NCBI GenBank assembly: GCA_023443515.1
Contig: JAEZUC010000090.1
Coordinates: 21,046 to 85,045 of the forward strand
DNA from: Bacillota bacterium
GTDB lineage: Bacteria; Bacillota; Clostridia; Acetivibrionales; DSM-1351
Reading direction: 5' to 3'
Length of the DNA: 64,000 bases
The translations under genes were made by a program, and so were the position numbers. The notes below the pieces were generated by a model, which saw only the letters and a program-made list of their open reading frames with translations, ran no database searches and was not told where the DNA came from. Position 1 is the first letter of the stretch; every line of letters begins with the position of its first letter. This document shows, one piece after another, positions 9,205 through 17,909 of this stretch.

Positions 9205-9540
9205 TAGTTATAAAAAACCCCTCACCTCTGCTTTTACGCAGGGACGAGGGGATAATTCCGCCGTGGTACCACCCTGATTTGATGCAGGTATCAAACTGCA
9301 TCCTCAGTGAGCAACCGGACGCGCGTCCGTGCTCTATAGCTATATCGTTGCCACCGCCGATACTTAATCAAAGCTGAATCTTTAGGTACCGGGCCTCCGG
9401 AATGAGTTATACATGTATCTATTGTACCGTCTTCCACCAACCGCCGGTTCTCTTTAACAAATCAATACATCTTGTTTTCCATCATAAGCTATATATTTTT
9501 ACAATTAATCTCTTTACAAAAGTTGTAAGCCTTAGTTTAG
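9205..9540 (-). promoter_or_regulatory. T-box leader of the ilv-leu operon, probable Leu (CUC) specifier
   Basis: Read on the minus strand. Stem I has the AAAGAGA bulge and the apical GGTGGAA loop (near 9440). The specifier is CUC, at 9404-9406 in the context AACTCA followed by TTCC that can pair with an upstream GGAA. The canonical T-box AGGGTGGTACCACGG lies at 9261-9275. A terminator stem (CCCCTC...GAGGGG then six T) lies at 9212-9251. This gives tRNA-dependent antitermination: uncharged tRNA(Leu) would allow read-through into ilvB. The Leu specificity rests on my placement of the specifier loop. Confidence 0.9.
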
Positions 9541-9545
9541 AAATA

Positions 9546-9574
9546 ATTATAGCATCATATTCTTAGAGCGTCAA
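9546..9574 (-). promoter_or_regulatory. sigma-A promoter of the ilv-leu operon
   Basis: Minus strand: TTGACG (9569-9574), 17-nt spacer, TATAAT (9546-9551). The start point would fall near 9539, just upstream of T-box stem I. Confidence 0.8.
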
Positions 9575-9648
9575 TAAAAGGCATTTAACGTTTTCTGACC
9601 AGTTTAGCTTAAGTTTTTAATGTTTTATGTTGTTGGAGGAACAATGGC

Positions 9649-11208
9649 TCATAATCCTGAATACTCAAACAAATCAAAATCAGCCGTATTCCTGCTGGCA
9701 TAACCATTGCTACTGGCAAACATTCCGACATACGTTCCGACAAACCCTCCTGCAACATCGGTACTCAGTATCCTTCCGTCTACATTGACTGCCAGTTCCA
9801 TAAGCTGATTTTCATCTCCGAAGTAGAAATTGTAATCCTGCCCGCAGGCCTGAACTACCATATGAATACTGTTCTGAGTAATTTCTTTTTGAGCAATAAC
9901 GCTTTCCTTTCCGTCATTACATACAACCAGCCTTATTATGTTTTTCTCTCCTGAACGGGTACATTCCAATCTCATGTGATAATTATTATTTTGTATTACC
10001 AATATGCCCGCTGCTTCATTTTCGTTCTCAGGTAAAAACTCCATTATTGTTTTTGCCCTAAAATTTATGTGTTGCTGGCGCCTTCCAATATAGCTGGGGT
10101 TTTTCTGCTCAGTAATTTTTTCAGGTCTCAACTTTAGCCTTAAAAATCCGGGGCGTTCGGTAAGGCTGTAGAAGTTTTCTCTTGGAGTACGTACAAAATT
10201 CCATATAAAACTAAGTTTTTCATTGTCGAAGTCGTCACAAGCGGGTACTTCAACAGGATTATCAGGGGAAAGCTTTGGCCTTTCATAGGTAAACTCAACT
10301 CTTCCGCTCAAAGGACTTACTACAGGCCAACCGTCTTCCCAGATTACGGGAATTAGGAATGTTTCTCGGCCCATATTTCTGTAGTATCCGCCATACGGCC
10401 TTGATGCCAGTGCCACCATCCACCACTCACCGTTCTGAGTTTCAACAAGGTCTGCGTGGCCTACATTTGCTATAGGGTATTTTCTTCCTAAATGCCTGTG
10501 GGTTAGAATGGGATTTCCATTGCAACCCTCATAAGGCCCTGTTATATTTGTACTTCTGGCGATTGTAACCGAATGATGATAATCTGTGCCACCTTCGGCA
10601 ATCATAAGATAATAGTATCCATTAATTTTATATATATGTGGACCTTCAGGCCACACTGCATTCCTCATTGCGCCTCTCCACAACCCGTATCTTGGGCCTG
10701 TCAGCTGCATCTTTTGGGTGTCCAGTTCCCGCATCCAGATTTCGTTGTCTCCATAGTAGGTTCCATCAGGCGCATCACTGGTTCCCATAAAATATATCTT
10801 TCCGTCATCGTCAAAGAAAAGTGACGGGTCTATGCCGGGTGCATCCGCCAGCCAGTATGGTTCTGACCAAGGGCCTTCCGGTTTTTCCGCTGTTATTATG
10901 AAATTGCCCTTTTTTCCTTCGTTGGTACATGCAATATAAAACAGGCCTTTACTATATCTTATGGTTGGAGCATATATTCCCTGGGATTGTTCAAGTTCAT
11001 CTAATTCTAGCTGAGTTGTCCTGTCTAAGGCGTGTCCTATTTGTTTCCAATTGACTAAATCCTTGCTGTGGAAAATCGGTAATCCCGGAAAATATGTAAA
11101 GCTTGATGTAACAAGATAATAGTCATCGTTTACTCGGCATATTGATGGATCAGGATAAAAACCCGGCAAAATGGGATTACTAAAATAATTACAATCTTTT
11201 TTTGTCAA
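9649..11208 (-). CDS. glycoside hydrolase family 43 beta-xylosidase / arabinofuranosidase, intracellular
   Basis: Five-bladed propeller enzyme that trims xylo-oligosaccharides (or arabinofuranosyl side groups). 519 residues. Expected catalytic residues are visible: the base Asp in GFYPDPSI (about 18-22), the pKa-modulating Asp in GIDPSLF (near 125) and the acid Glu in VWPEGPHI (near 193). A C-terminal beta-sandwich domain from about 330 matches the two-domain GH43 xylosidases. There is no signal peptide and no dockerin, so it acts in the cytoplasm on imported oligosaccharides. The start is TTG at 11208, with GGGAGG 8 nt upstream. A 12-bp inverted repeat lies 49 nt upstream. Xylosidase versus arabinofuranosidase cannot be settled by reading. 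Confidence 0.9.
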   Translation of the reverse strand: MTKKDCNYFSNPILPGFYPDPSICRVNDDYYLVTSSFTYFPGLPIFHSKDLVNWKQIGHALDRTTQLELDELEQSQGIYAPTIRYSKGLFYIACTNEGKKGNFIITAEKPEGPWSEPYWLADAPGIDPSLFFDDDGKIYFMGTSDAPDGTYYGDNEIWMRELDTQKMQLTGPRYGLWRGAMRNAVWPEGPHIYKINGYYYLMIAEGGTDYHHSVTIARSTNITGPYEGCNGNPILTHRHLGRKYPIANVGHADLVETQNGEWWMVALASRPYGGYYRNMGRETFLIPVIWEDGWPVVSPLSGRVEFTYERPKLSPDNPVEVPACDDFDNEKLSFIWNFVRTPRENFYSLTERPGFLRLKLRPEKITEQKNPSYIGRRQQHINFRAKTIMEFLPENENEAAGILVIQNNNYHMRLECTRSGEKNIIRLVVCNDGKESVIAQKEITQNSIHMVVQACGQDYNFYFGDENQLMELAVNVDGRILSTDVAGGFVGTYVGMFASSNGYASRNTADFDLFEYSGL

Positions 11209-11256
11209 ATATAACGCCTCCCTACAGAAATAATTATTTAAGTATCAAAATTGGTG

Positions 11257-11289
11257 AATGTATCATCCCCGGAACAAGGATGATACATT
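11257..11289. repeat. 12-bp inverted repeat upstream of the GH43 gene
   Basis: AATGTATCATCC (11257-11268) and its exact complement (11278-11289) with a 9-nt loop. It lies between the thioredoxin-like gene and GH43. It has no strong U-run, so it could be an operator for GH43 or a weak terminator of the upstream gene. Confidence 0.55.
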
Positions 11290-11334
11290 TCAAGCAATAA
11301 GGATAGTTTAGCATAATTTACTTCCATTTATTAT

Positions 11335-11694
11335 TTAATGTCCTATAATTTCCATAAACCTATCCTTGGATATATAATTTGTCTCCTCTATCAAGGTTCC
11401 GTTCCTGTAGAACCTTAAATATGGTATTTCTGAATTTCCCAGTTGCTCCTCCTTGAAGCTTTTAAATTCTTCAAAATAGTCTGTTGTATTATATACCAGC
11501 TCATATACATCAATATCCATTTTCACATCTGTACTATCGTATAACCAGGTTTTCAGCGCCTGCCACTGGGGACACCAATCCTGCGTTAGTATTATAAGTA
11601 CTATTTCCTTTGAAGCTATAACACTCTTGTCAAACTCCCCGTTCTGCATGGCATTTAAAGCTTGTTCTTTCTTTATTTCGGCTTTATTTATCAT
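11335..11694 (-). CDS. thioredoxin-like protein with a CxxW motif
   Basis: 119 residues with a thioredoxin-fold pattern: a strand IVLIILTQDWCPQWQALKTWL at about 31-51 (split here by position only), then a helix, and a cis-Pro-like IPYLRFYRNGTLIEE at about 89-103. The active-site position reads WCPQW, so only the first Cys of the usual CxxC is present. It cannot act as a normal dithiol reductase and may instead be a monothiol or binding protein. It is 28 nt downstream of tadA on the same strand. No signal peptide is seen. The exact substrate is unknown. Confidence 0.7.
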   Translation of the reverse strand: MINKAEIKKEQALNAMQNGEFDKSVIASKEIVLIILTQDWCPQWQALKTWLYDSTDVKMDIDVYELVYNTTDYFEEFKSFKEEQLGNSEIPYLRFYRNGTLIEETNYISKDRFMEIIGH

Positions 11695-11722
11695 AAGTTC
11701 CCGTCCTTTTTTTAAGTGTTAT

Positions 11723-12181
11723 TTAAGTTTTTCTCAGCTCTTTAAAAAATTCTGTTAATATATTTCCACATTCTTCGAACATTAATCCATATACTACGTC
11801 AACCCTGTGATTAAATTGAGGAACTCTGAATAAATCTACTACTGACCCTGCAGCACCTGCTTTTTTGTCCATCGCCCCTATATAAAGCGTTTTTATCCTT
11901 GACTGAATGATAGCGCCAGCACACATGGCACACGGCTCCAAAGTAACGTACATGTCACAACCGTCCAACCTCCATGTCCCAAGCTTCTTTGCGGCTTTTT
12001 TTAAAGCTTCTATTTCGGCATGGGATGTAACGTCTTGCTTTTCTTCCTTTTGATTGCAGCCATAGGCTATAATTTCACCATCCCTCACAACAACTGCCCC
12101 AACCGGAGATTCGCCCTTTTCATATGCCTCTTTTGCTTTTTCAATTGCTGCAAGCATAAACTGCTCATTTCTGGTATACAT
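11723..12181 (-). CDS. tadA: tRNA-specific adenosine deaminase
   Basis: Deaminates A34 to inosine in tRNA-Arg(ACG). The zinc deaminase motifs are intact: HAE at residues 54-56 (His ligand and proton-shuttling Glu) and PCAMC at 83-87 (two Cys ligands). 152 residues, the usual size. Three in-frame ATGs occur (12193, 12184, 12181); GGAGG (12187-12191) overlaps the first and is best placed for 12181, giving MYTRNEQFML. It is followed by the thioredoxin-like gene. Alternative roles for this fold (guanine or cytosine deaminase) are less likely given the TadA-like C-terminus. Confidence 0.92.
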   Translation of the reverse strand: MYTRNEQFMLAAIEKAKEAYEKGESPVGAVVVRDGEIIAYGCNQKEEKQDVTSHAEIEALKKAAKKLGTWRLDGCDMYVTLEPCAMCAGAIIQSRIKTLYIGAMDKKAGAAGSVVDLFRVPQFNHRVDVVYGLMFEECGNILTEFFKELRKT

Positions 12182-12386
12182 CATAACCTCCATTAAGTAT
12201 TATTGCTTAATTAATTACTATATATTATAACTCCGGGACACGAAAATAGATATTTTGTACAACAACACATCGTAATTACATTAATTATTTTAATAAGTCA
12301 GTACCATAACTAAATTATAAACATATTATGTTATCAGAATGCTAGCTATACAACTATTTGTATAACTATAAAAAAGGAGCGTATGC

Positions 12387-13412
12387 ATGAAAAAAGCTTT
12401 AATAACAGGTATAACTGGTCAGGATGGCTCATATTTGTCGGAGTTTCTATTAGATAAAGGCTATGAAGTTCATGGAATTATTAGAAGAAGTAGTGGTCTT
12501 AATACCCAAAGGATATCTCATCTTCTTGCAGATAAAACAGGAGAAAATTCGCAAATTTCCTTACACTTTGGGGATTTGTCTGACTCCGGCAGTCTTAGCA
12601 AACTTATATATAGGATACAACCTAATGAAGTTTATAATTTGGGTGCCCAAAGTCACGTTAAAGTATCCTTTGACGTCCCTGAGTACACAGGAGACGTTGA
12701 CGCACTTGGAACTGTCAGACTTTTAGAGAGCATCAGGGAAGTTAACCCCTACATCAAATTTTATCAAGCTTCCTCAAGTGAATTATTTGGTAAGGTAAGA
12801 GAAACTCCTCAAAGTGAGACAACTCCATTTTATCCGAGAAGTCCATATGGAGTAGCCAAAATGTATTCTTACTGGATTACGGTAAACTACCGGGAAGCAT
12901 ACGACCTTTTTGCCTGCAACGGAATTCTCTTTAATCATGAATCTCCCAGAAGGGGAGAAACCTTTGTAACCCGTAAGATAACCAAGGGTATATCCGACAT
13001 ATTGAATGGTAAAACAGATAAAATTTATCTTGGTAATATAGACGCTAAAAGAGACTGGGGTTTTGCAGGTGATTATGTAGAGGCAATGTGGCTGATGCTT
13101 CAGCAGAGTGAACCTGACGACTATGTTATAGCTACCGGGGAAACTCATACTGTAAGAGAATTTTGTAATCTTGCCTTCAAACACATAGGAATAACTCTGG
13201 AATGGCAAGGCTCAGGCCAACAAGAACAGGCGGTAGACAGTTCTACGGGAAGAGAGCTTATTAATATCAGTAGCAAGTTTTTCCGTCCAACAGAGGTAGA
13301 TTTACTTCTAGGAGATCCGTCCAAGGCTAAAAGTAAACTAAAATGGACGCAGAAGGTCTCTTTTGAAGAACTGGTAAAAATGATGGTTGAAAGTGATTTA
13401 AATGGGGGATGA
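12387..13412 (+). CDS. gmd: GDP-mannose 4,6-dehydratase
   Basis: Converts GDP-D-mannose to GDP-4-keto-6-deoxymannose, first step to GDP-L-fucose. 341 residues of the extended SDR family: NAD(P)-binding TGITGQDGSYL at about 7-17, RRSSGLNTQRI near 32 (typical of Gmd), SSSELFG near 128, and the catalytic YGVAK near 152. AAAGGAGCG lies about 7 nt before the ATG. It is followed by fcl with only a 4-nt gap, an operon that faces the minus-strand glycosyltransferase genes across a bidirectional terminator. It supplies donor for the fucosyltransferase-like proteins (inferred). Confidence 0.95.
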   Translation: MKKALITGITGQDGSYLSEFLLDKGYEVHGIIRRSSGLNTQRISHLLADKTGENSQISLHFGDLSDSGSLSKLIYRIQPNEVYNLGAQSHVKVSFDVPEYTGDVDALGTVRLLESIREVNPYIKFYQASSSELFGKVRETPQSETTPFYPRSPYGVAKMYSYWITVNYREAYDLFACNGILFNHESPRRGETFVTRKITKGISDILNGKTDKIYLGNIDAKRDWGFAGDYVEAMWLMLQQSEPDDYVIATGETHTVREFCNLAFKHIGITLEWQGSGQQEQAVDSSTGRELINISSKFFRPTEVDLLLGDPSKAKSKLKWTQKVSFEELVKMMVESDLNGG

Positions 13413-13416
13413 AATA

Positions 13417-14343
13417 ATGAATAAGGAAAGTAAAATCTATGTAGCCGGTCATACTGGAATGGTCGGCTCTGCAATAGTAAGGAGACTGCAGAAAAACGGA
13501 TATGAAAATATCCTTTTCAAAAGTCACAAAGAACTTGATCTGACAGATCAAATCTCAACCGAGCACTTTTTCAGAAATGAAAAACCGGAATATGTTTTCC
13601 TTGCAGCGGCAAAAGTAGGCGGAATTCATGCCAACAACACCTTTCCTGCCGATTTTATAATGGAAAATATGCTTATTGCATGTAATATAATAAAAAGCTC
13701 TTTTAATAACGACGTTAAAAAGCTCCTGTTCTTAGGAAGTTCGTGTATATACCCTAAATTATGCCCTCAGCCTATAAAGGAGGAATATCTTCTGACAGGC
13801 GAGCTAGAGCCTACTAACGAGGCTTATGCCCTAGCCAAAATCTCAGGTATAAAAATGTGTCAGTCCTACAATAAGCAGTATGGTACACGGTTTATCTCTG
13901 CAATGCCTGCAAGTCTATATGGTGTTAATGACAGGTTTGATATTAACAATTCTCATGTTATACCTTCAATGATTATTAAGTTCCATGAGGCTAAAATCAA
14001 TAACAAACCATATGTTGAACTGTGGGGTACGGGAAGCCCGTTGAGGGAATTTCTGTATGTGGACGATATGGCTGACGCCTGCCTGTATCTTATGCAAAAT
14101 TATGAAGGAAATGAATTTGTCAACATCGGCTCAGGCCAGGAAATCAGTATCCGTGAACTTGCAGAAACATTAAAACGCGTAACGGAATATAACGGAGAGC
14201 TTGTTTTTGATACTACCAAGCCCGATGGTACACCAAGGCGCGTACTGGATAATACTAAGATACATAAGACCGGTTGGAGGCCTCAGGTTGATATAGAAGA
14301 AGGCCTGCACAGGGAGTATGAATACTATCTTAAAAATATCTGA
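13417..14343 (+). CDS. fcl: GDP-L-fucose synthase
   Basis: Epimerises and reduces the Gmd product to GDP-L-fucose with NADPH. 308 residues: GHTGMVGSAIVRRL at about 10-23, AAAKVGGIHANN near 64, SSCIYPK near 107, the catalytic Tyr-Lys in NEAYALAKISG (near 133-143). The start is taken as ATG 13417, with GGGGGA 7-8 nt upstream inside the end of gmd; an ATG at 13402 overlaps gmd and is poorly placed. The pair gmd-fcl followed by a terminator makes a self-contained GDP-fucose module. Confidence 0.94.
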   Translation: MNKESKIYVAGHTGMVGSAIVRRLQKNGYENILFKSHKELDLTDQISTEHFFRNEKPEYVFLAAAKVGGIHANNTFPADFIMENMLIACNIIKSSFNNDVKKLLFLGSSCIYPKLCPQPIKEEYLLTGELEPTNEAYALAKISGIKMCQSYNKQYGTRFISAMPASLYGVNDRFDINNSHVIPSMIIKFHEAKINNKPYVELWGTGSPLREFLYVDDMADACLYLMQNYEGNEFVNIGSGQEISIRELAETLKRVTEYNGELVFDTTKPDGTPRRVLDNTKIHKTGWRPQVDIEEGLHREYEYYLKNI

Positions 14344-14351
14344 GTTTAGAT

Positions 14352-14394
14352 AAAAAAATGAGGCAGTATAAACTGAAAACTGCCTCATTTTTTT
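14352..14394. terminator. bidirectional terminator
   Basis: AATGAGGCAGT / ACTGCCTCATT stem flanked by a run of A on the left and T on the right. Ends fcl on the plus strand and the DivIVA-like gene on the minus strand. Confidence 0.85.
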
Positions 14395-14397
14395 ATC

Positions 14398-14871
14398 CTA
14401 CTCATTATTTTCTTCATTGAATAGTTGCTTTAATACATCAAGTTGTGCACTGATCAATGCCTCAGACTTTGTTTTAAACGAATACAATTGACCCTTAATT
14501 TCATCCAGCTTTCCTCTTGCCCTTATGACTTCCATGTTGGCAGTTTCAATAATTTTTTGGGCGCTTACCTCGGCTTCATCAGTAATATTTTTTGCTTTCT
14601 CACATGCGTTTGTTTTTATTTGTTCACTTGTATGCTGCGCAACTATAATAGAATGCTGTAAGGATTCTTCAAGTATTTTATAGTGTTGTACGGTCTCATT
14701 AAGTAAATCTATTTTGCTTTTCATTTCCTCGTTTTCTTTAACCATGCTTATGTAGTCCTCACCCACTTGGGCAAGGATCGCATCAACCTGTTTTCTGCAA
14801 TATCCATTAACCAAGGACTTTTTTATACAGAGGCACTTAAAATCTTCGGGAGTATAATACATATCGCTCAT
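14398..14871 (-). CDS. DivIVA-domain coiled-coil protein
   Basis: 157 residues. The N-terminus (YTPEDFKCLCIKKSLVNGY, then VDAILAQVGEDY, about residues 6-40) matches the DivIVA domain pattern: an initial hydrophobic/Phe element, a GY turn, VDxxL, then a long heptad coiled coil up to about 150. DivIVA and GpsB proteins bind negatively curved membrane and recruit cell-wall or polar factors. It is shorter than classical DivIVA (160-230) but longer than GpsB. It lies at the downstream end of the glycosyltransferase series, 86 nt from the APH-like gene. A role in placing surface assembly is possible but not shown. Confidence 0.75.
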   Translation of the reverse strand: MSDMYYTPEDFKCLCIKKSLVNGYCRKQVDAILAQVGEDYISMVKENEEMKSKIDLLNETVQHYKILEESLQHSIIVAQHTSEQIKTNACEKAKNITDEAEVSAQKIIETANMEVIRARGKLDEIKGQLYSFKTKSEALISAQLDVLKQLFNEENNE

Positions 14872-14957
14872 CTCCTAAAATTACTCTCATCATAATATAT
14901 TCCCCAGACAGGAATATATTCTTTATTTGAATAGCCATATGAATGAGAATATAACTT

Positions 14958-15875
14958 TTACCATCTGCAGCCTATAGGCATTATGTCCCTCTCCCTCATA
15001 TTGAACCTAAAGTTGGTAAAGTCTCTGGTTGTAATCATATCGGCAATGTTCCTAACCCACAGAATGTCATTCATGACAGCGTATAACCTTGCCCTGTCAA
15101 TTAAGCTCTCCATGTTGGGATAATACCTTGCCACACGTTTTAAAAATGTTTCTCCCAAATTATCAAGAAGTATTCCCACGTCATACGCAGGATCACCCAT
15201 ACCAGAAAGTCCAAACCCTAATACACCTGTCAATTTTTTTAATCTGCTGTCTATAAGCAGGTGACAAGGTGATAGGTCTCCATGTATAAGAACAGGTTCA
15301 AAGGATATAAACTTAGCATCATTCTCTACAGGCTTGAATACCTGGTGTATATAATCCTTGGTATAATCCGAACAGTATGGAAATACCTTTCTATTTATTT
15401 CTTCAATTAGTTGCTTCCACTGATACCTGTTTACAGTATGTGAAAATTCTCCTATCCCGACATTCTCAAGTTCTACCGTTGGTATTGCGTGAAGGGTCTT
15501 CAGAAAGCTGCCTATTTGCTGGGCCAAGATTTCCTGGGATTTACCGTTCATTTGAAGCAGTAAATTCCTGTAAATAGGTTTTCCTTTAATTATATTGTAT
15601 TTAACAACTTCTTTTCCAAGAGGTTCATGCGCGGGTATGAGGGGTTCTATACGATTACGCAAGAAATTTGTGATCTTTGTTTCGTTTTCCAGAAATGCAA
15701 TACTCCAGTCAAACCTTGCAAATTTGAAAACATAAGTATCATTTATTATAACAACATCATTATATCTCCCCTCATCTATCAAGTACTCCTCTTTTGTTAT
15801 ATTAATATGAGGACATCTGCTTTTAATAAGCCCCATATATATTTTTTCTTTTTGCTCCATTAAGCATTTCACCAC
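14958..15875 (-). CDS. aminoglycoside-phosphotransferase-fold protein with altered active site
   Basis: 305 residues with an APH/choline-kinase fold. The Brenner-type motif is LIHGDLSPCHLL with catalytic D200 kept; the usual Asn is His205, as in some APH subgroups. The metal-binding Asp of the DFG-like motif is replaced: VLGFGLSGMGDPAYD gives Gly220 where Asp is expected. The fold is clear, but kinase activity is doubtful. The start is uncertain: GTG at 15875 or ATG at 15860. It lies between the DivIVA-like gene and the glycosyltransferase-like genes. In glycan clusters such proteins can modify sugars or carriers; no substrate can be named. Confidence 0.75.
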   Translation of the reverse strand: MVKCLMEQKEKIYMGLIKSRCPHINITKEEYLIDEGRYNDVVIINDTYVFKFARFDWSIAFLENETKITNFLRNRIEPLIPAHEPLGKEVVKYNIIKGKPIYRNLLLQMNGKSQEILAQQIGSFLKTLHAIPTVELENVGIGEFSHTVNRYQWKQLIEEINRKVFPYCSDYTKDYIHQVFKPVENDAKFISFEPVLIHGDLSPCHLLIDSRLKKLTGVLGFGLSGMGDPAYDVGILLDNLGETFLKRVARYYPNMESLIDRARLYAVMNDILWVRNIADMITTRDFTNFRFNMRERDIMPIGCRW

Positions 15876-15898
15876 CCATTAGCTTTAAATTCAACTTA

Positions 15899-16858
15899 TC
15901 AATATAAAAGCTTAATATTGGATTCTGGCCAGTCCCTTAACCGCAACACTGTATTTGAAAGGTTGGAATATCCGTTTCCTATGAAGAAATCACATTTTGA
16001 AGCTATATACGTATCCTTTATTATTTCTATTGTATCCTTAACAAGCTCCACTCCCTTGTGTCTTTTATTTGGGTAGTTGAGCAAAGCGGTAGGTATGCGC
16101 TCCTTGAGAGGTATCTTCTTGCTGTCGGTATATATCAACATATCATTTTTGTTATATAACTTCTTGTATTGCTTAAACACCGCATTGGAATCAGTTATTA
16201 CAAACAAGTGCCTTGTATTGTACTTTACTATATACTGCCATATATTCGGCTTGTAAAACTCATTCAGATCATATATTTGTGCCACTTCATTCACTATGGC
16301 CTTCTCCCTTACGTGAACCCCCAATATAGGCCTCTCGTCTCTGAAGTTCGGATTTGTATTCAAAAACTTTTGGATTTCCTTTTTTATCGAAGGCTGCAAC
16401 TTAATATAATTATCGTACATATATCTGTATATCTGGTAAGGAGTTTTCCCGTATGACCAGTGATTACTCCTTACATAAGGCAACATTGCTCTTAAAGGAT
16501 AATAAATATCACTTACTACTACATTGGCATCACTTTGCATCATGCCGTTCAGATCCCGGTTTTCCATTTTAAATCTGTCTATATCCTCAGCCAGCACGTT
16601 TTCAAACTTCCACACCCTTGGATAATAGGAATACTCCGGGCGTACTACCTCGTGAAAGGTATATTGTGAAATAGGCTCGAAAAAGGATTCGAATGAATTT
16701 ATATCAATGGATTCACTATAAAGGCTTTCCATTCCCCAATATACTACCGGAATCCGGTTTGTGAGCTCCGCGGCAAATATCTGGCATATCACATGGTCTA
16801 CATCCCCCCATATACTGCCTCCCAGCGACTTTATCAGAAGAAATCTACTATTCGACAT
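15899..16858 (-). CDS. fucosyltransferase-like protein, copy 1 (donor motif lost)
   Basis: 319 residues, one of four paralogues in this locus. It shares the N-terminus MSNSRFLLIK, the DVDHV segment near 20, RIPVVYWG near 35 and the C-terminal FIGNGYSN with the others. This layout resembles GT23-like fucosyltransferases (FUT8/NodZ group), where an HxRxxDK-type motif binds the GDP donor. Here the motif reads HVREK (residues 182-186), so it lacks the GGD part. The start is ATG at 16858, overlapping copy 2 by 11 nt, with GGAGGTG inside copy 2, so the genes are translationally coupled. Family assignment is by pattern; the altered donor motif suggests changed or lost activity. Confidence 0.7.
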   Translation of the reverse strand: MSNSRFLLIKSLGGSIWGDVDHVICQIFAAELTNRIPVVYWGMESLYSESIDINSFESFFEPISQYTFHEVVRPEYSYYPRVWKFENVLAEDIDRFKMENRDLNGMMQSDANVVVSDIYYPLRAMLPYVRSNHWSYGKTPYQIYRYMYDNYIKLQPSIKKEIQKFLNTNPNFRDERPILGVHVREKAIVNEVAQIYDLNEFYKPNIWQYIVKYNTRHLFVITDSNAVFKQYKKLYNKNDMLIYTDSKKIPLKERIPTALLNYPNKRHKGVELVKDTIEIIKDTYIASKCDFFIGNGYSNLSNTVLRLRDWPESNIKLLY

Positions 16859-17909
16859 ACGTATTAACACCTCCATAAAATTCCGGGTACTCCGATTTGT
16901 GATTTTTGCTTTCCAGCAGCCTCCTGTTACCCTCTTCTTTTACTCTCCTTTTGGCAAGCTTCTTTTCATTTTTTAAAGCTCTGTAAAAAAGAATAATGTT
17001 TTGTTCAGGCCAGTCCTTCAGCCTTTTGATTGTATACGACACATTGGAATAACCATTTCCGATAAATAAATCACATTTTGAACCAAGGTACGTATCTTTT
17101 ATAATTTCTATACCCTTACGCCTTTTTGCTGAGTAATCCTGTAGGTGAGGAGCATCCTGAGTTGCACTTAAAGCACCTCTTCTGCATTCGGTAAAAACCA
17201 CCTTGTCTCCATATAACCTTAAAAATTCCTTCAAAATGTCTTCACAATCAGTAAGCAGAAGTATTCTCTCTATGTCATATCTGGCACTGAAATTTTCAAT
17301 TTCCTTATAGTACCGCTTGTTTAAGCGACCAAGATTTTCAACCTCCCTGACTTTGTCTCCTCCTCTGATGTGGACTGCAAGGGATAAACCTTTATCCTTC
17401 AGTTTTTCATCATAAAAGTCCTCTATTTCTTGTTCTATGTCAGGTTTGAGTTTCAGATATTTGTCAAACAAGCCCCTGTAAATTTGATGTGCAGTCATAC
17501 CATAAGCCCAATGATTCTTTGTTATAAAGTTAATCAGGGGCCTTATAAAATAATGGACATCACTGACCAGAACATTTGCATCACTGTTCATCATCTCACC
17601 CAGATTACGGTATGTCCATGTCACCTTATCCAAATCTTCAATCATAATATTGTCATAATTCCAGACTGGAGGAAAATAAGTATAATTGTACTTTATTACA
17701 TCGTTAACGTTATAGTTGGACACGGGTTCAAAATAGAGATCGAAGGCGTTTGTCTTAAAGGATTCAGCGTAAAGGCTATTGGGGCCCCAGTAAACTACAG
17801 GTATTCTGTCAGTCAGTTCGGCAGCAAGAAGTTGCCCCATTACGTGGTCAACATCCGACCAGAACCCGCATCCCCAAGACTTTATAAGTAAAAACCTATC
17901 ATTTGACAA
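16848..17909 (-). CDS. fucosyltransferase-like protein, copy 2 (intact donor motif)
   Basis: 353 residues. Begins MSNDRFLLIK and DVDHVMGQ, then RIPVVYWG (35-42). The putative donor motif HIRGGDK is intact at residues 180-186, with LLLTDCEDIL (about 217-226) and FIGNGYSNVS (282-291) as further conserved elements. That arrangement fits GT23-like alpha-fucosyltransferases using GDP-L-fucose, which gmd, fcl and manC in this locus can supply. It has a basic C-terminal tail beyond copy 1. The start is TTG at 17909, inside the end of copy 3, with GGGGGTG about 6 nt upstream. No signal peptide or membrane segment, so cytoplasmic. The acceptor is unknown. Confidence 0.75.
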   Translation of the reverse strand: MSNDRFLLIKSWGCGFWSDVDHVMGQLLAAELTDRIPVVYWGPNSLYAESFKTNAFDLYFEPVSNYNVNDVIKYNYTYFPPVWNYDNIMIEDLDKVTWTYRNLGEMMNSDANVLVSDVHYFIRPLINFITKNHWAYGMTAHQIYRGLFDKYLKLKPDIEQEIEDFYDEKLKDKGLSLAVHIRGGDKVREVENLGRLNKRYYKEIENFSARYDIERILLLTDCEDILKEFLRLYGDKVVFTECRRGALSATQDAPHLQDYSAKRRKGIEIIKDTYLGSKCDLFIGNGYSNVSYTIKRLKDWPEQNIILFYRALKNEKKLAKRRVKEEGNRRLLESKNHKSEYPEFYGGVNTYVE

